A stretch of DNA of 64,000 nt from Arthrobacter sp. SO5. Its GTDB lineage: Bacteria; Actinomycetota; Actinomycetes; Actinomycetales; Micrococcaceae. Location: the NCBI RefSeq assembly GCF_020532805.1, contig NZ_MQTQ01000053.1:1-64000 (forward strand), in the 5' to 3' direction. This document shows, piece after piece, positions 63,104 through 64,000 of the stretch (the first letter of the stretch is position 1; each line of letters opens with the position of its first letter). The translations under genes and the position numbers were made by a program. The notes below the pieces were generated by a model. That model was not told the origin of the DNA. It saw nothing but the letters and a program-made list of their open reading frames with translations, and searched no databases.

Positions 63104-63789
63104 GGCGGAACGGCGTCGCCAGGGGTGAACGGCGTGAACCAGTGCTCGAAGTCCAGCATCCCGTCGTTGACGTGTCCCGCAGGACTGCCGCCGTCGGCGT
63201 CTTCATAGAGCGCCTCACTGTCCGCGCCGTCGAGCAGCACGTCCTCAACGCGCGCCCGCCAATCCTCCGGCAGGTCCAGTTCGTAGATGTCCTCGGTGAG
63301 TTCCGCCTGGTCGAGCAGGCAACGGACCGCCAGTTCGGCGGCGAGGCAGCCGGGGGCGGTCCAGCCGCGGACCAGGGATGCGGTGACGTCGGCGGCGACG
63401 GCGATGAACTTCTGGGTGAATTTCGCGTCGTAGCCGGCGGCGAACTGCGGCGGCAGCGAGGACAGGACCGAGGTCCCGGCGATGTCGGACGGGGTGACGG
63501 CTTCCAGATTGCTCAGCGTTCCCAGATCACGGAAGAGCTGGCCGATGAGGATGCCCGAGGAGTTCCACAGGAGGCCTGCCAGCAGGCGGGTCTGGCTCAC
63601 GGCCTTCGTGCGCTCGCCCGGCGTGACGGCGGCCATCTCGGCCAGGTCCTCGGAATCAAACTGGAGCCGCTGCTCTGCCGTCATGTCATCGGGATGCGGG
63701 TCGAGACCCAGGAGCTCAAGGCTCAGCCCGGTGAGCTTCGCGGCGTCGGCCAGTAGTTCTTCGGTAATGTCATCGTCATCGGCGCTCAT
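63088..63789 (-). CDS. Hypothetical soluble protein
   Basis: 233 aa, acidic, no signal peptide or membrane segment. It begins MSADDDDITEELLADAAKLT and ends in a Gly/Asp-rich region (ADGGSPAGHVNDGMLDFEHW). The predicted structure is mostly helical. I do not recognise the family. Convergent with the flavodoxin gene; the last 16 bases overlap. Confidence 0.75.
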   Translation of the reverse strand: MSADDDDITEELLADAAKLTGLSLELLGLDPHPDDMTAEQRLQFDSEDLAEMAAVTPGERTKAVSQTRLLAGLLWNSSGILIGQLFRDLGTLSNLEAVTPSDIAGTSVLSSLPPQFAAGYDAKFTQKFIAVAADVTASLVRGWTAPGCLAAELAVRCLLDQAELTEDIYELDLPEDWRARVEDVLLDGADSEALYEDADGGSPAGHVNDGMLDFEHWFTPFTPGDAVPPYACS

Positions 63790-63889
63790 GGCCCCGATGC
63801 TACCGGGCTTATGTGGCCTGCCCGATTCCTGTGATGTGGACGTGTGCGGCGGATTGTCAGCGGGGCGGTAGCTCCCCTTCGAAGGAGGA

Positions 63890-63922
63890 ATGACGGCCCT
63901 GACTTTGACCTTCCTCGTCTGA
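63890..63922 (+). CDS. 10-codon candidate leader peptide
   Basis: AAGGAGG (63882-63888 region) sits just upstream of ATG 63890, which opens MTALTLTFLV and then stops. The Shine-Dalgarno sequence is near-perfect yet the ORF is tiny, and a terminator follows 30 bases later. This fits a regulatory leader peptide for a gene beyond the window. Rich in Thr and Leu codons. The role is inferred. Confidence 0.45.
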   Translation: MTALTLTFLV

Positions 63923-63952
63923 CAACCTGAGAATGGCCCGCCGTGGGCTGGA

Positions 63953-63987
63953 CGGAGTTCCCGATCGGCCTGAACTCCGAATTTTTT
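63953..63987 (+). terminator. Intrinsic terminator or attenuator at the right edge
   Basis: CGGAGTTC (63953-63960) pairs with GAACTCCG (63972-63979), with an 11-base loop, followed by AA and six T residues (63982-63987). It is the only terminator here with a full U-tract, and no long gene ends upstream of it on this strand. Confidence 0.75.
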
Positions 63988-64000
63988 AGGCCCTGGTCCG

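Overview
The window comes from a high-GC Gram-positive actinobacterium. Gene content and order (rsmA-ispE-ABC-F; tRNA-Gln-glmU-prs-rplY-pth; mfd; an lpdA-type quinone reductase without a redox disulfide; an SCO4848-type membrane protein) fit a member of the Micrococcaceae close to Arthrobacter/Pseudarthrobacter. That placement is inferred from protein sequence and synteny, not from a database search.

Left part (1-9.6 kb): core housekeeping genes on the + strand, namely 16S rRNA dimethylation (rsmA), isoprenoid synthesis (ispE), an ABC-F ATPase, tRNA-Gln, cell-wall and nucleotide precursors (glmU, prs), ribosomal protein L25 and peptidyl-tRNA hydrolase. A roughly 0.5-kb non-coding island of degenerate repeats built on GGACATGTCC lies between the ABC-F gene and a tetR gene.

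Centre (9.8-46.5 kb): the accessory and most interesting part. Four consecutive, divergent ~905-915 aa regulators (P-loop ATPase, helical-repeat middle, LuxR-type DNA-binding C-terminus) lie immediately upstream of a surface-polysaccharide locus. The regulators form two apparent transcription units. Both of these, and the polysaccharide operon, are preceded by long intergenic regions carrying clustered CTACTT/CTACTC boxes, including a shared ACTACTTGG 9-mer; I propose this as a common operator. The polysaccharide locus has a polyprenyl-phosphate sugar transferase, a TagD-like cytidylyltransferase, a CDP-alcohol phosphotransferase, four glycosyltransferases, a Wzx-type flippase, a Wzz/tyrosine-kinase-type protein and a Wzy-type polymerase or ligase. 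It also holds two paralogous secreted beta-propeller-like proteins (one with duplicated PKD domains), a secreted linker protein and a beta-helix lipoprotein. After sufS-sufU comes a reverse-strand acyltransferase-VanZ-ugd operon that plausibly supplies UDP-glucuronate and acyl decoration. The combination suggests an exported, possibly phosphodiester-containing, glycan whose synthesis is controlled by the regulator array.

Right part (46.7-64 kb): mostly ordinary chromosomal genes: mfd, a YdjM-like membrane hydrolase, a VOC protein, TspO, deoC, an FAD oxidoreductase with an in-frame 36-bp tandem duplication, a phosphosugar mutase flanked by two perfect inverted repeats, an Rrf2 regulator, purine nucleoside phosphorylase, an LpdA-type quinone reductase, a DUF805 protein, a flavodoxin and a hypothetical protein. 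At the extreme right edge a 10-codon ORF with a perfect Shine-Dalgarno sequence precedes a textbook terminator, which looks like an attenuator for a gene outside the window.
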